Part shown: one piece after another, positions 25,524 through 33,645 of the stretch
Layout of the letters: each line of letters opens with the position of its first letter
Position numbering within the stretch: position 1 is the stretch's first letter
Virus record (IMG/VR): IMGVR_UViG_3300042864_000780
Span: 1 to 40,844 of that record
DNA length: 40,844 nt
Origin: a virus
Reading direction: 5' to 3' (one strand)
Position numbers and translations under genes: made by a program
The notes under the pieces: generated by a model
Seen by the model: the letters and a program-made list of their open reading frames with translations, nothing else
Database searches by the model: none
What the model was told of the DNA's origin: nothing

Positions 25524-26438
25524 TTAATTTATTTGATTAATTGTTAATATTGCTGAATAAGAACTAGGTGTAGGGTTAACTGCTTCGTAAGATTTCATAC
25601 TTATAGTTTCAGAATTTGTTGTGGCCCATACAAGTTGAAAATAATCATTTGCAATAGCTTCTACAAAATAGTTAAATGATACTGTATTACGACCATTTAT
25701 TTCATTATATTTAACGGGTATTGTTATATAACGAGCAGTTCCTGCTATATCAGCAATAGAGTCTTCTCCATTTTTTCTTAGCCAAATAGACACATCGTTA
25801 AATTCTGTACTTATATTTTCAAATTGACAACTAAACTGTATATTATATTTTCCAGGATTTAAAAACCTAATAAGAGTTTTATTTCCTAATAAATCAAGTT
25901 CTATATTAATCCCCTGTTCTGAAATATCTGCCGTATTAAATTTAATTCCATATCCTTCAGTATTAGTAGCCGCAAATTGACTTTCTTCATTTTTCCAAGA
26001 ACCATAAGACTTTGAAATTGCACCTGTAATATAATTATACACCGCACTTGTGCTTGGATAGCTTACATCACTTATTTCTTCGGGAATTATTACAGTAACT
26101 TTATTTGCTACATTCTCTGGTGTATATCCTAGTGCGTAAGTAACATCCCCGCTTTCTAGATATACATCTCCTTGTCTTTCATTAAAAGAATTTACTCCAC
26201 TTGATGTTCCAGGTATTTTATTAATCCATTTTTGAGTAGTACTATCATAAGATAATACATCGCCTTCTTCTAAATTATCAAAAGAAATTCCTTCTACATC
26301 ATTTAAATTAGGAGTGGATAAATTATAAAATCTATTATTTTGAAAATCCCATCCATAAAATTTACCTTCTGGATTTAGATAATAAATAGTATCATTAAAC
26401 CCTTGATTAGGTAAAAAATTTAAATAAGTAATTGTCAT
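25524..26438 (-). CDS. Fibre/adhesin-type protein with jelly-roll-like C-terminus, 304 aa
   Basis: The N-terminal 75 residues carry a short Tyr/Asn-rich attachment segment and LSYDSTTQKWINK, a phrase typical of phage fibres. NSFNERQGDVYLESGDVTYA (about 83-102) with ALGYTPEN is a common fibre-shaft module. The C-terminal 160 residues (FLNPGKYNIQFSCQFEN, WLRKNGEDS, FNYFVEAIANDYFQLVWATT) read like the TNF/C1q-like beta domain found at fibre tips. It probably contributes to receptor binding or capsid decoration. Its position inside the lysis cassette, between holin and endopeptidase, is unusual. No chaperone or protease motif is seen. Confidence 0.8.
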   Translation of the reverse strand: MTITYLNFLPNQGFNDTIYYLNPEGKFYGWDFQNNRFYNLSTPNLNDVEGISFDNLEEGDVLSYDSTTQKWINKIPGTSSGVNSFNERQGDVYLESGDVTYALGYTPENVANKVTVIIPEEISDVSYPSTSAVYNYITGAISKSYGSWKNEESQFAATNTEGYGIKFNTADISEQGINIELDLLGNKTLIRFLNPGKYNIQFSCQFENISTEFNDVSIWLRKNGEDSIADIAGTARYITIPVKYNEINGRNTVSFNYFVEAIANDYFQLVWATTNSETISMKSYEAVNPTPSSYSAILTINQIN

Positions 26439-26441
26439 TAA

Positions 26442-26873
26442 TTATTTATTTTTTGTAGTTTTCTTTATTTCTTGAGTTCTTATTAAAACTTCTTTTAAGT
26501 TTGTCCAAATGGAAAAACCAAAGATAGCTTTTATATTTTCATCAATACTTTTCGCCTCAACAAAGCACAAAGACAATGTTATGAATTTAGTTAGTAAATA
26601 ATCATTCTGATAGTGTGCCTTAGTGAACTCATTTATCAAATTGTAGTCTATTATAAAGAATGTTATTACTGTTAATTGATATAGTAAAAACTTGCTTATA
26701 ATAACACTTGCTCTTCTAGACGTGACAGACTCCCATCCTTCTTGTTTAATTGCTTTTGTAATGCCCAATATAGTATCTAGAGCAATCATAGCTCCTACCG
26801 CTAATAATAAACCCGCTATCGGAGAAAAAAACGTAATTATGGACATTATGAATGCATTAAAATACTTTCCCAT
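26442..26873 (-). CDS. Holin, phage-holin-4/toxin-secretion-like family, 143 aa
   Basis: Three or four hydrophobic segments are visible: about residues 7-35 (including PIAGLLLAVGAMIALDTILG), 63-80 and 92-107. The loop around ITKAIKQEGWESVTSRRAS and the later E-A-K-SIDENI followed by FGFSIW match the pattern of the Bacteroidota phage holin family. Its ATG overlaps the stop of the upstream 37-residue ORF by one base (TAATG). It opens the lysis block and should form the inner-membrane lesion that releases the M15 enzyme. Confidence 0.82.
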   Translation of the reverse strand: MGKYFNAFIMSIITFFSPIAGLLLAVGAMIALDTILGITKAIKQEGWESVTSRRASVIISKFLLYQLTVITFFIIDYNLINEFTKAHYQNDYLLTKFITLSLCFVEAKSIDENIKAIFGFSIWTNLKEVLIRTQEIKKTTKNK

Positions 26874-26986
26874 TATTTCTTAGTTATAAGATTAAATACT
26901 TTTAACGCTGCAGCATCATTATCCTTTAAATAAGCATACTTTGCTTTTAAGAACTCTAACAAACTTTCTTCTGTAAATTTACTCAT
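26873..26986 (-). CDS. Small helical protein of unknown function, 37 aa
   Basis: ATG at 26986 lies two bases after the preceding fibre gene's stop, and the stop overlaps the holin ATG (TAATG). The 37 residues, starting MSKFTEESLLEFLKAKYAYL, form an amphipathic helix rich in Leu, Lys and Ala, with no membrane segment. Its perfect fit and translational coupling to the holin support a real gene; a role in controlling holin expression or function is possible but unproved. Confidence 0.65.
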   Translation of the reverse strand: MSKFTEESLLEFLKAKYAYLKDNDAAALKVFNLITKK

Positions 26987-26988
26987 AA

Positions 26989-27441
26989 TTAATTATATTT
27001 TCTTATATCTAAAATTGTAGGTATAGTGCTCCCAATAACATCGTCTGAAGGAATTCCGTTCTTATATGAAGTAATTAGAATTGAATTAATAAAAGTAGGG
27101 ACTACTTGGACTAAAAAAGTATCAGCTCCATTAGTAAAAGTGCCTCCTAATATTGTAGCATAATCTGAGGGGCTATTAAAAATAGGTTTGTCAAACACCA
27201 CTGCATACTCTCCAGGATTTATATAACTATATGTTGCTGTTACTTGTAAACCATTACTAAATAAAACTTCTACTGTAGGTTCAGATCCTATGCCAAATTG
27301 TTTTAATGAAACTGTGTAAGAAGTAAAATTGTCTAATCCACAACATTTATATATTAAGTTATACAGTCTTGTACCAGCAGTTCTCCCAAATAAAATAAAG
27401 AGGTCTTTTTTGCTTAATAATTTTTTTTCTAAAAATGCCAT
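26989..27441 (-). CDS. Short fibre-associated protein with LFG-AG-LYN anchor, 150 aa
   Basis: Residues about 10-35 (KKDLFILFGRTAGTRLYNLI followed by YKCCG) share a motif with the N-terminus of the adjacent collagen-like fibre (EAIVKLFGYKAGRKLYNLLY). The remaining 110 residues are beta-rich (FSNGLQVTATYSYINPGEYA), like a small beta sandwich. I infer a baseplate or fibre component sharing an attachment site with the collagen-like protein. No known domain recognised. Confidence 0.65.
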   Translation of the reverse strand: MAFLEKKLLSKKDLFILFGRTAGTRLYNLIYKCCGLDNFTSYTVSLKQFGIGSEPTVEVLFSNGLQVTATYSYINPGEYAVVFDKPIFNSPSDYATILGGTFTNGADTFLVQVVPTFINSILITSYKNGIPSDDVIGSTIPTILDIRKYN

Positions 27442-27460
27442 TATCTATTTATTTATTTGT

Positions 27461-28456
27461 CTAATATGTTTTGTTTAGTATAAAAATATCACTGTAGATA
27501 TTATTTGTTGCATTGTTACTTCCCCATTGTATAGTGACATCTAAAGTATTATTTATTGTAGTATTAAAAGTTGTATTATTAATTACATTAAATGCAAACC
27601 CTTGAACAGAAGCATTAGAAGTTTTAGTATAATGAAAACTTCCCAAAGAAACTATAGAGGCTACACCAGCAGCACCAAGTTGTCTAATAGTAAAATCAAT
27701 ATTTAAAGAAAAAACATCAGCTACAACAGCACTTCCGAGATTTTGTAAACCACTATCTAACAATAAAGCACCATTTGATCTAACTCTTATTCTTATAGTT
27801 TGGTTATTAGCAGCATTTATAACCCCTCCAAATACTGCTCTAAAACTATCGCCAACTTGGAATCCATTTGCAGGTACACTCAAAGTTCCAACGCCTCCGT
27901 TTATTAATGTAGTTTCAACTGTAGTTCCTGTTATAGGAGTTGAATTTCCTGTCTGAGCAAATAATCCTGGCATACCTACAGGTCCTGGTATACCCTGTAT
28001 TCCTTGAATACCTTGAATTCCTTGAGGACCTTGAATACCTTGTGGTCCTTGTAAATCTCCTACATCTTCCCAAGCATTAGTTGCTGTATTCCATACATAT
28101 AATGAACCATCAGATTCTATAATCCAAGCTTCTCCTGGGTTTCCTGGGCTTCCCCCTGCACCTGCATAAAATGCAGCAAGGTCTGGGTAAGACCCTAATA
28201 CTGTAAGAGCTGCTCCTTGTGGGCCAGGTACTCCTTGAATTCCTTGGATACCCTGTGGACCCTGTGGTCCTTGAGGTCCTGTAGTAGCACTCCAATCTCC
28301 TTGTTGATTTAAATACAATGTAGGACTTCCTGAAGAACTAATTCCAAGACAATCTTTAACTATGCAACAGAAATTATTACAACTACTATATAGTAAGTTA
28401 TATAATTTTCTCCCTGCTTTATACCCAAAAAGTTTTACAATTGCTTCTCTTGTCAT
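27461..28456 (-). CDS. Collagen-like tail or head fibre protein, 331 aa
   Basis: The protein consists of an N-terminal anchor with the LFG-x-x-AG-x-x-LYN motif (residues 9-21) and a Cys-rich turn (26-36), a first G-x-y tract (60-81), a globular insert (about 83-136), a second G-x-y tract (137-164, mostly GIQ and GPQ triplets) and a 165-residue beta-rich tip (SVPANGFQVGDSFRAVFGG onward) resembling a trimeric C1q/TNF-like head. Gly-x-y tracts form trimeric rods in many phage fibres. It should trimerise and project from the particle for adhesion. Confidence 0.88.
   Translation of the reverse strand: MTREAIVKLFGYKAGRKLYNLLYSSCNNFCCIVKDCLGISSSGSPTLYLNQQGDWSATTGPQGPQGPQGIQGIQGVPGPQGAALTVLGSYPDLAAFYAGAGGSPGNPGEAWIIESDGSLYVWNTATNAWEDVGDLQGPQGIQGPQGIQGIQGIQGIPGPVGMPGLFAQTGNSTPITGTTVETTLINGGVGTLSVPANGFQVGDSFRAVFGGVINAANNQTIRIRVRSNGALLLDSGLQNLGSAVVADVFSLNIDFTIRQLGAAGVASIVSLGSFHYTKTSNASVQGFAFNVINNTTFNTTINNTLDVTIQWGSNNATNNIYSDIFILNKTY
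27965..28048 (-). repeat. Collagen-like G-x-y tract, distal
   Basis: Codons 137-164 of the collagen-like fibre encode uninterrupted Gly-x-y triplets, dominated by GIQ and GPQ. A shorter proximal tract occupies 28214-28279 (codons 60-81). The DNA is a degenerate nine-base periodic repeat that may be prone to length change. Confidence 0.88.
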
Positions 28457-28468
28457 TTTTATTTATTT

Positions 28469-28975
28469 TTAACCAATAGGAGCGGTATAATGATTAAAAT
28501 TAGGTACTTCTATTTTTAATAAAGGGTACCCTTCATCTTGAAATTCGCTTTTAATTTCTTGCCAAGTTTTTAAAACTTGTTGAGGTTGAAATACTGGGTC
28601 TACACTTATATTTCCTGCATCACCTGTAGGGATAAATAATGGTATTTGTTGAGTTTTATAAAGATACTGTACATAATCCCCAGGTACATGATAAAAATCA
28701 TATAATTGTACTAATGTAGGATTATTTGCATCATCTGATAAGTTTTGGTAAATTACACTACTTAAAATATAGTTATTAAAGGTAAACATATCAAAAGGCA
28801 TATTAGAAGAATATGCTTTAATAGTATCACTTAAAATAGCATTATCATTATTTAGAGATGATACTCTTTTAATCATTAACACTGTTGAACTATCTTGTCC
28901 AGGCAAAACTATGTCTTGATTTGTAAATTGATATTGAAAACTTATATTATCTGTATAGACTTTTATTTGTATCAT
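28469..28975 (-). CDS. Probable virion protein of unknown function, 168 aa
   Basis: A soluble, beta-rich protein without Cys, signal peptide or membrane segment. It begins with an amphipathic strand pair (IQIKVYTDNISFQYQFTNQD) and contains PGDYVQYLYKTQQIPLFIPT. It lies between two fibre genes with short A-rich spacers, so it probably serves the same structure (a fibre connector or baseplate piece). No family recognised. Confidence 0.6.
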   Translation of the reverse strand: MIQIKVYTDNISFQYQFTNQDIVLPGQDSSTVLMIKRVSSLNNDNAILSDTIKAYSSNMPFDMFTFNNYILSSVIYQNLSDDANNPTLVQLYDFYHVPGDYVQYLYKTQQIPLFIPTGDAGNISVDPVFQPQQVLKTWQEIKSEFQDEGYPLLKIEVPNFNHYTAPIG

Positions 28976-29009
28976 TTTAATTATTTTTTTTTAATTTATT
29001 ATAAAGTAA

Positions 29010-30650
29010 TTATAAAATTACTGGAGAAGTATTTGACCAACCTGACATAGTTACAAACCCCAAATCGTAAGAAAAAGGTTTAGTTAAAACACCCGTACTT
29101 AATTGATTTGTTATTAATGGGTTTTTAATAAAAATATTGCTAAGTACATTAGAACTTGAAGTTAGATTCCAGCCATGAGCTACTTGCCCAACATATCCAT
29201 TATATACATAAGCTAAATCTGTATAAATACTTGCAAAAGATGATATTATTGCATTTCTATCTATAGAAGCTGCTCTTACAAACGCTTCAAAATAACATAA
29301 AGAAGCTACTATCTTAGAGTTACTTCCTGAAACAAATACTGAGTTACCTTCCCAAGATAAAACATTTCCAGCAATATCAACATACTGAACATTTGGAGCA
29401 TATAAACTAACATTTTTAACTCTTAAATTTGAAACTACTATATTAGAGTTATTACCTGAATAAAATACTGTCCCAGATGCACTATAATTAACTGTATTTT
29501 CATAACCTGTAGGATTATTTCCTAAATCAAAATTATTATCTCCTGATATATAAATACTAGAATTATTTACTGAAACAAAGGCTTCTTTATAAATATTAGC
29601 AAATTGAATATTACCAAAATAACTAGAAGAACTTAAATCATTTACACAAATTGTTGAAAAATTATTAAATTTACAATTATCTGCCCTTAAAGATGCAAAA
29701 GTGCTAACATAAAATGGACATTTAGTTTTAGTAACATCTAATGCAGTATTAAATTCTAAATTATCTAATTGAAGTTCTGCTTTTTCACTTATAGAAATAT
29801 AATAATAATTATTATTTGTAGTTTGAGTTGGTAAAAATATAGTACAATTAGTTATTAAACATTTTGAAAGGTTACCAACTTGTAATCCTGATAAATTATC
29901 TACTGCAGAAGTTAAAGTTAAATTAAGCATTCTGAAAACTGCTTGATTTGTAACTACTATAGAGGACAATCCAGTATTTATTGTAACATCATTTTTATTT
30001 CCTGATTGACTTGTAAATATTAAATTATACTGGAATTTATTTGTAATTAACAAATCAGAACTTAAATTATAAGTACCAGTTTGCAATGAAATAATAACTT
30101 GTTCTGTAGCAAAATGATATTTAGCTATTTCGTCTAAAGCAGTTGGTAAAGTATTAAAAGGAGCAGGTTGAGATGGTCCAACTAATATTGTATTGCTTAG
30201 TTTCCAAACAGGTTGTTTGTCACTTATTAGTTCTTCTAAATCAGTATACCAGCATTTAACTGCATTCCAAATATTATTTAGAGCGACAGTTAAAGAGGAT
30301 CCTGTAGCAACAATGGTTGCAGTATTGTCACAGTTTCTTATATTTGCCCCATCATATTCTACTGTATTAGTAGTAGGGGTTGCCGCACATTTAACAGTAT
30401 CCCAAAGTTGAGATAAGAAAGTGTTAAAGTTAGTTCCTCTAAATATATAATCATTGTCTGCACAATCTTTTAGATTGTCTCCTGTATATATTAAACAGTT
30501 AGTAGATTGTAATCCACAAGGACATTCTTCTGTAAATTGTTCAGTAGTACAAGTACAAGTAGTTGTGCAATTACAAGTAGGAGTTACTTGAGTACAACTT
30601 TGGCACGGGGAACAACTTGAGCAATTACAGTTTGGATAATTATTACACAT
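29010..30650 (-). CDS. Cys-rich beta-helix fibre/tailspike-like protein, 546 aa
   Basis: The first 45 residues hold 12 Cys in CxC and CxxC spacing. Two copies of a module follow (about residues 49-89 and 94-133), each with Y-x-G-x-x-(L/I)-x-x-C and ending in a (L/I)W(D/N)-x-VKC helix. From about 150 on, the sequence is a long Ser/Asn/Thr-rich array of short strands (LITNCTIFLP, LRADNCKFNNFST, YISGDNNFDLGNN) typical of a right-handed parallel beta-helix, as in pectate-lyase-like phage spikes. It may bind or degrade a surface polysaccharide, but no catalytic acid pair can be identified. The next fibre upstream shares the N-terminal module. Confidence 0.8.
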   Translation of the reverse strand: MCNNYPNCNCSSCSPCQSCTQVTPTCNCTTTCTCTTEQFTEECPCGLQSTNCLIYTGDNLKDCADNDYIFRGTNFNTFLSQLWDTVKCAATPTTNTVEYDGANIRNCDNTATIVATGSSLTVALNNIWNAVKCWYTDLEELISDKQPVWKLSNTILVGPSQPAPFNTLPTALDEIAKYHFATEQVIISLQTGTYNLSSDLLITNKFQYNLIFTSQSGNKNDVTINTGLSSIVVTNQAVFRMLNLTLTSAVDNLSGLQVGNLSKCLITNCTIFLPTQTTNNNYYYISISEKAELQLDNLEFNTALDVTKTKCPFYVSTFASLRADNCKFNNFSTICVNDLSSSSYFGNIQFANIYKEAFVSVNNSSIYISGDNNFDLGNNPTGYENTVNYSASGTVFYSGNNSNIVVSNLRVKNVSLYAPNVQYVDIAGNVLSWEGNSVFVSGSNSKIVASLCYFEAFVRAASIDRNAIISSFASIYTDLAYVYNGYVGQVAHGWNLTSSSNVLSNIFIKNPLITNQLSTGVLTKPFSYDLGFVTMSGWSNTSPVIL

Positions 30651-30676
30651 ATTATTATTTTTTTTTATTATTTATT

Positions 30677-31681
30677 TTAACAACCAACAAATTGGATGGG
30701 AATAGCTTGAATATGAACAGGTTGGGTGTTTATGGATTGAACACTAGAATTTATAGTACTTCCTGTAAATGACCCTGTAGCACTTCCTGTAAATGTATGG
30801 AAGTGCAATCCTGAAGATCCTATTAATTTGGAGGAAGTATGACAAGCCCCACTTGCTAAACCCTCTTGATCTATACCCGCATTTCCCCCACAAAAATCAT
30901 CATTACCAAAAGGAATACCGTCAGTACAATTTCCACAAAAATTATCCTCGTCTGCATCATTAAAAATCATTCTATGCTTATGATTACCCGCCTCATTTGT
31001 AGTACCTGTTACGGTAAAATTAGCATTGGTGGTAAAAGATACTGGGGGAATATTTGTAGAATTTAATAAAACTGAATTATTACCACTAGGAGTTGTAATA
31101 GCTGAAGGCCCATATTTTATAAAATTATTTAAAGCATTTATAGTTCCATTATTACCATTTGCAATTGCCCAACCTGCCGTAGCAGTATTAGGTATTCCTA
31201 ATCCTGATGGATAAAAATCTGTAGGTAATCCAAAATAAGGTAAAATTGTTTTTGGGGGAACAAGCCCATTTACTTTAAAAGTTTTTAAACTAGGTGTTTC
31301 AGTTAAAGTAACTCTACTTGGATCACAAGCGGTAACTGTAACAGGTTTTGTTAATGCTAAATTATTTACTTGATTTTGTAAAGCAGTTAATTGAGTATTT
31401 AATATTTGTAATTGAGTACAATAAGCAGACTCAGTATCTAATATACTTTGTAATACTGTTAATAAAGAAGTTTTAGTTAAATTAATACAAGGACTATTTT
31501 CTACTAAACTTGACATATCTAATTGACTTTGTAGTAATCCAATACAATTATCAAACTTAGCAATTACAGATGTAAGCAACTCTCCATTAGTAATAGTATT
31601 ACCATTACAAATAATTAAATCTGGACCTGAATATTGAATTAATCCAGTGTTACTTTCTAAAGGGTTACAATCTACACACAT
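30677..31681 (-). CDS. Tail-collar-like fibre with two HxH motifs, 334 aa
   Basis: The N-terminal module (IQYSGPDLIICNG, residues 15-27, ending FDNC) matches that of the Cys-rich beta-helix fibre. A coiled-coil-like segment follows (about 75-112). Residues about 145-190 (ILPYFG, GWAIANGNNGTINALNNFIK) resemble the phage tail collar domain. The tip carries GNHKHRM (HxH at 234-236) and GLHFHTF (HxH at 293-295), like T4-type fibre tips in which paired HxH motifs hold metal ions along a trimer, and ends with NTQPVHIQAIPIQF, a typical collar-protein C-terminus. It is a likely receptor-binding fibre. Confidence 0.85.
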   Translation of the reverse strand: MCVDCNPLESNTGLIQYSGPDLIICNGNTITNGELLTSVIAKFDNCIGLLQSQLDMSSLVENSPCINLTKTSLLTVLQSILDTESAYCTQLQILNTQLTALQNQVNNLALTKPVTVTACDPSRVTLTETPSLKTFKVNGLVPPKTILPYFGLPTDFYPSGLGIPNTATAGWAIANGNNGTINALNNFIKYGPSAITTPSGNNSVLLNSTNIPPVSFTTNANFTVTGTTNEAGNHKHRMIFNDADEDNFCGNCTDGIPFGNDDFCGGNAGIDQEGLASGACHTSSKLIGSSGLHFHTFTGSATGSFTGSTINSSVQSINTQPVHIQAIPIQFVGC

Positions 31682-31699
31682 ATTGTTTTAATTAATTTA

Positions 31700-31707
31700 C
31701 AAACTTA
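31700..31707 (-). promoter_or_regulatory. Possible promoter -7 box for the fibre genes
   Basis: TAAGTTTG on the minus strand matches TAnnTTTG and lies in the 44-base gap before the collar-like fibre gene. The upstream -33 region has no clear TTG, so this could be chance in AT-rich DNA. Confidence 0.35.
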
Positions 31708-31725
31708 TAAATAAATTTTATCTTT

Positions 31726-32334
31726 TTAACTATTGTTTTCTATTAAATGAGTAATTGGTTTTAAGTTTAGACATTGCAAAGTAGAAAATACATCAAAAAA
31801 AACATATTCATAAGCAAAGGTTTCAGTATACAAATAAGATTCATTAGAAAAAATTTCATTATTAATAGCATCATACTGGAAATTAAAAAATCCTAAATAG
31901 TTTGCTTTTTCTAATATTTCTAATACTTTTGCTACATCTGCTACAGTATTTATTTGACAATTTATCCATAAAGAATAAATATAAAATCCTTCTGTATTAG
32001 GTATTGGAGGTAATTCAAATCTAAATTCTTTTGAAGTGTCAACAGTTTTAGTAATTGTTTTCACTATTAACTCAACTTTATTACCAACAATCTTATTGAA
32101 TCTTTTTATAGTTTTAATGGTACCATCTTCATTGCTAGTACAACTAAAAAATAACTTACTCATTTCTGGTAAGTTAAAGTTATTTTCTAGTAATTGCTTT
32201 ATGTAAATTAACTTTTGTAGTTTATCCTTACAAACTTTATATCCGTAAGTTTCTGATCTACAGAAAGATTGCACTAATTTTGAAATTTGAGCATCTAAAT
32301 TACACAATAAATCTTTATAAGTACTTAATGTCAT
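31726..32334 (-). CDS. Unknown protein of the fibre region, 202 aa
   Basis: I start the gene at ATG 32334. A longer frame would need a TTG at 32358 inside the previous gene, whereas the ATG has the normal A-rich leader (AAATAAATAAAAAG). The N-terminus is helical with regularly spaced Cys and Leu (YKDLLCNLDAQISKLVQSFC), and the C-terminal half is beta-rich with Phe/Tyr (YLYTETFAYEYVFFDVF). No enzyme motif or membrane segment is seen. It lies next to another Cys-containing unknown and precedes the fibre genes; a fibre assembly or chaperone role is possible, not shown. Confidence 0.65.
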   Translation of the reverse strand: MTLSTYKDLLCNLDAQISKLVQSFCRSETYGYKVCKDKLQKLIYIKQLLENNFNLPEMSKLFFSCTSNEDGTIKTIKRFNKIVGNKVELIVKTITKTVDTSKEFRFELPPIPNTEGFYIYSLWINCQINTVADVAKVLEILEKANYLGFFNFQYDAINNEIFSNESYLYTETFAYEYVFFDVFSTLQCLNLKPITHLIENNS

Positions 32335-32342
32335 CTTTTTAT

Positions 32343-32909
32343 TTATTTGCAGCCACAATCAATGTTTAGCACCTCTAATTTGTATTGAAGGCATTCATAT
32401 ATTTCCGTGGCAGTTTCTTTTTTACAAAGACTGGCAGAAGATTTTAATCCTTCTCTATATAGTTTCAAAGTCTCAATATCTCTTGTTTCTTGTCTTAATT
32501 TACCTGTACAATCATTTTCATTGCAACATTTATTTTGTAAAAGATCTAAGGTTCTTTTATCAATAGTACAGTCTAATTGGCATGTATTAAAATAGCAAAA
32601 AGTTTCGCTATTAGTTACAATAGGGCTATTAGGATCTAATTGCTGCTCAACCACTAATTCTAAAGTATAATAGCCTTCTGCTATATCTTGTAAATATTTA
32701 CTAAGATTAGTTTGTTGGCCTAGATTTTTAGCATTTAAAATAAGCTGGCCTTCAAAAGGAATTAATAATTTTATAGTTTCAGTTTGACCTGGAACTAATA
32801 TATTAACATAGGTAGATACAATATTGCCTAATGTCAAATCGTACTCAGAAGTATTATTTACATAAATATACTTGCAACTATGCTGACTAAATTCTAAATT
32901 TAAATTCAT
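32343..32909 (-). CDS. Cys-rich protein of unknown function, 188 aa
   Basis: The N-terminal 100 residues are beta-rich (LGNIVSTYVNILVPGQTETI) like a small beta sandwich. The C-terminal part is helical with many Cys (CTIDKRTLDLLQNKCCNEND and a final DCGCK). It starts one base after the PhoH-like gene's stop. No catalytic motif or membrane segment. The beta-sandwich start suggests a virion or decoration protein, at low certainty. Confidence 0.65.
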   Translation of the reverse strand: MNLNLEFSQHSCKYIYVNNTSEYDLTLGNIVSTYVNILVPGQTETIKLLIPFEGQLILNAKNLGQQTNLSKYLQDIAEGYYTLELVVEQQLDPNSPIVTNSETFCYFNTCQLDCTIDKRTLDLLQNKCCNENDCTGKLRQETRDIETLKLYREGLKSSASLCKKETATEIYECLQYKLEVLNIDCGCK

Positions 32910-32910
32910 T

Positions 32911-33579
32911 TTATTTATTTTTGAAACTTTCGTATAAGTTTAATATTTCTTCTACAATTGGATCTCTATGGTTAGTTTTTAAAACAATTTTACTAAATTT
33001 TTTCAACCCTTGTTCTTGTAAAAATTCTAAAAATTTTATTCCTGATGTTACTCCTTTACTTAAATCTATTTGATTAACGTCTCCACATAACATCATCTTG
33101 CTTCCTTTACCCAATCTCTCCATCACCATTTTTACTTGGCTTTCAGTAGTATTTTGCACTTCATCCACTATAATTACAGCTTCACAAAATGTACTTCCCC
33201 TCATATACGCAAAAGGTTTTATTTGTATAGACCCTTCCTTTATCATGTTATCTATCTTATCTTTTTTATACAAAGCATAAAAATTTTGATAAATAGCTTG
33301 CACATAAGGATCTAATTTATCTTCTAACCCTCCTGGCAAAAAACCTAGTTTTTCTCCTGCTTCTAAAGCGGGCCTTGTTATTATAATGTGCTTAACTTGT
33401 TTCTTAAAAAACAAATCTAAGGCTACTTGACAAGATACTAAAGTCTTTCCACTTCCTGCTTTTCCTGCAATATATGTTATACTATTTTCTAGTATAACAG
33501 ATTTTGCTTGTTTTTGTTCCTCATTTAAACTAACTTGGAACCTTATATTTTTTTCTCTTTCATTTGCAAAGTCTGGCAT
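32911..33579 (-). CDS. phoH: PhoH-like P-loop ATPase, 222 aa
   Basis: Walker A GKAGSGKT (39-46), ITRPALEAGEKLGFLPG (67-83), Walker B VIIVDE (135-140) and the CGDVNQID motif (165-172) are in the canonical PhoH order, ending with KTNHRDPIV. The length equals the bare PhoH core without extra RNA-binding domains. PhoH-like ATPases are common auxiliary phage genes, with suggested roles in RNA metabolism. Here it lies among fibre genes rather than with replication genes. A weak promoter-like box (33601-33608) precedes it, so it may have separate expression. Confidence 0.93.
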   Translation of the reverse strand: MPDFANEREKNIRFQVSLNEEQKQAKSVILENSITYIAGKAGSGKTLVSCQVALDLFFKKQVKHIIITRPALEAGEKLGFLPGGLEDKLDPYVQAIYQNFYALYKKDKIDNMIKEGSIQIKPFAYMRGSTFCEAVIIVDEVQNTTESQVKMVMERLGKGSKMMLCGDVNQIDLSKGVTSGIKFLEFLQEQGLKKFSKIVLKTNHRDPIVEEILNLYESFKNK

Positions 33580-33600
33580 AAATATAATTTAGATGTATTG

Positions 33601-33608
33601 CAAATATG
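33601..33608 (-). promoter_or_regulatory. Weak promoter-like -7 box upstream of the PhoH-like gene
   Basis: CATATTTG on the minus strand has one mismatch to TAnnTTTG and sits in a 66-base spacer, about 20 bases before the start codon. The -33 region (TTTATTC) is only loosely similar. Kept as a low-confidence candidate because the spacer is longer than its neighbours. Confidence 0.3.
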
Positions 33609-33645
33609 AGAATTAATTTTGAGTTTACTGAATAAAAGTTTTTAA

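Noticed and set aside
28110-28295. 61-residue minus-strand ORF rich in Arg, Ser and Thr
   Set aside because: It is an out-of-frame reading of the Gly-x-y repeats of the collagen-like fibre.
32335-32358. TTG start extending the 202-residue gene by eight codons
   Set aside because: The extension lies within the end of the previous gene and ignores the ATG at 32334 with a standard A-rich leader.
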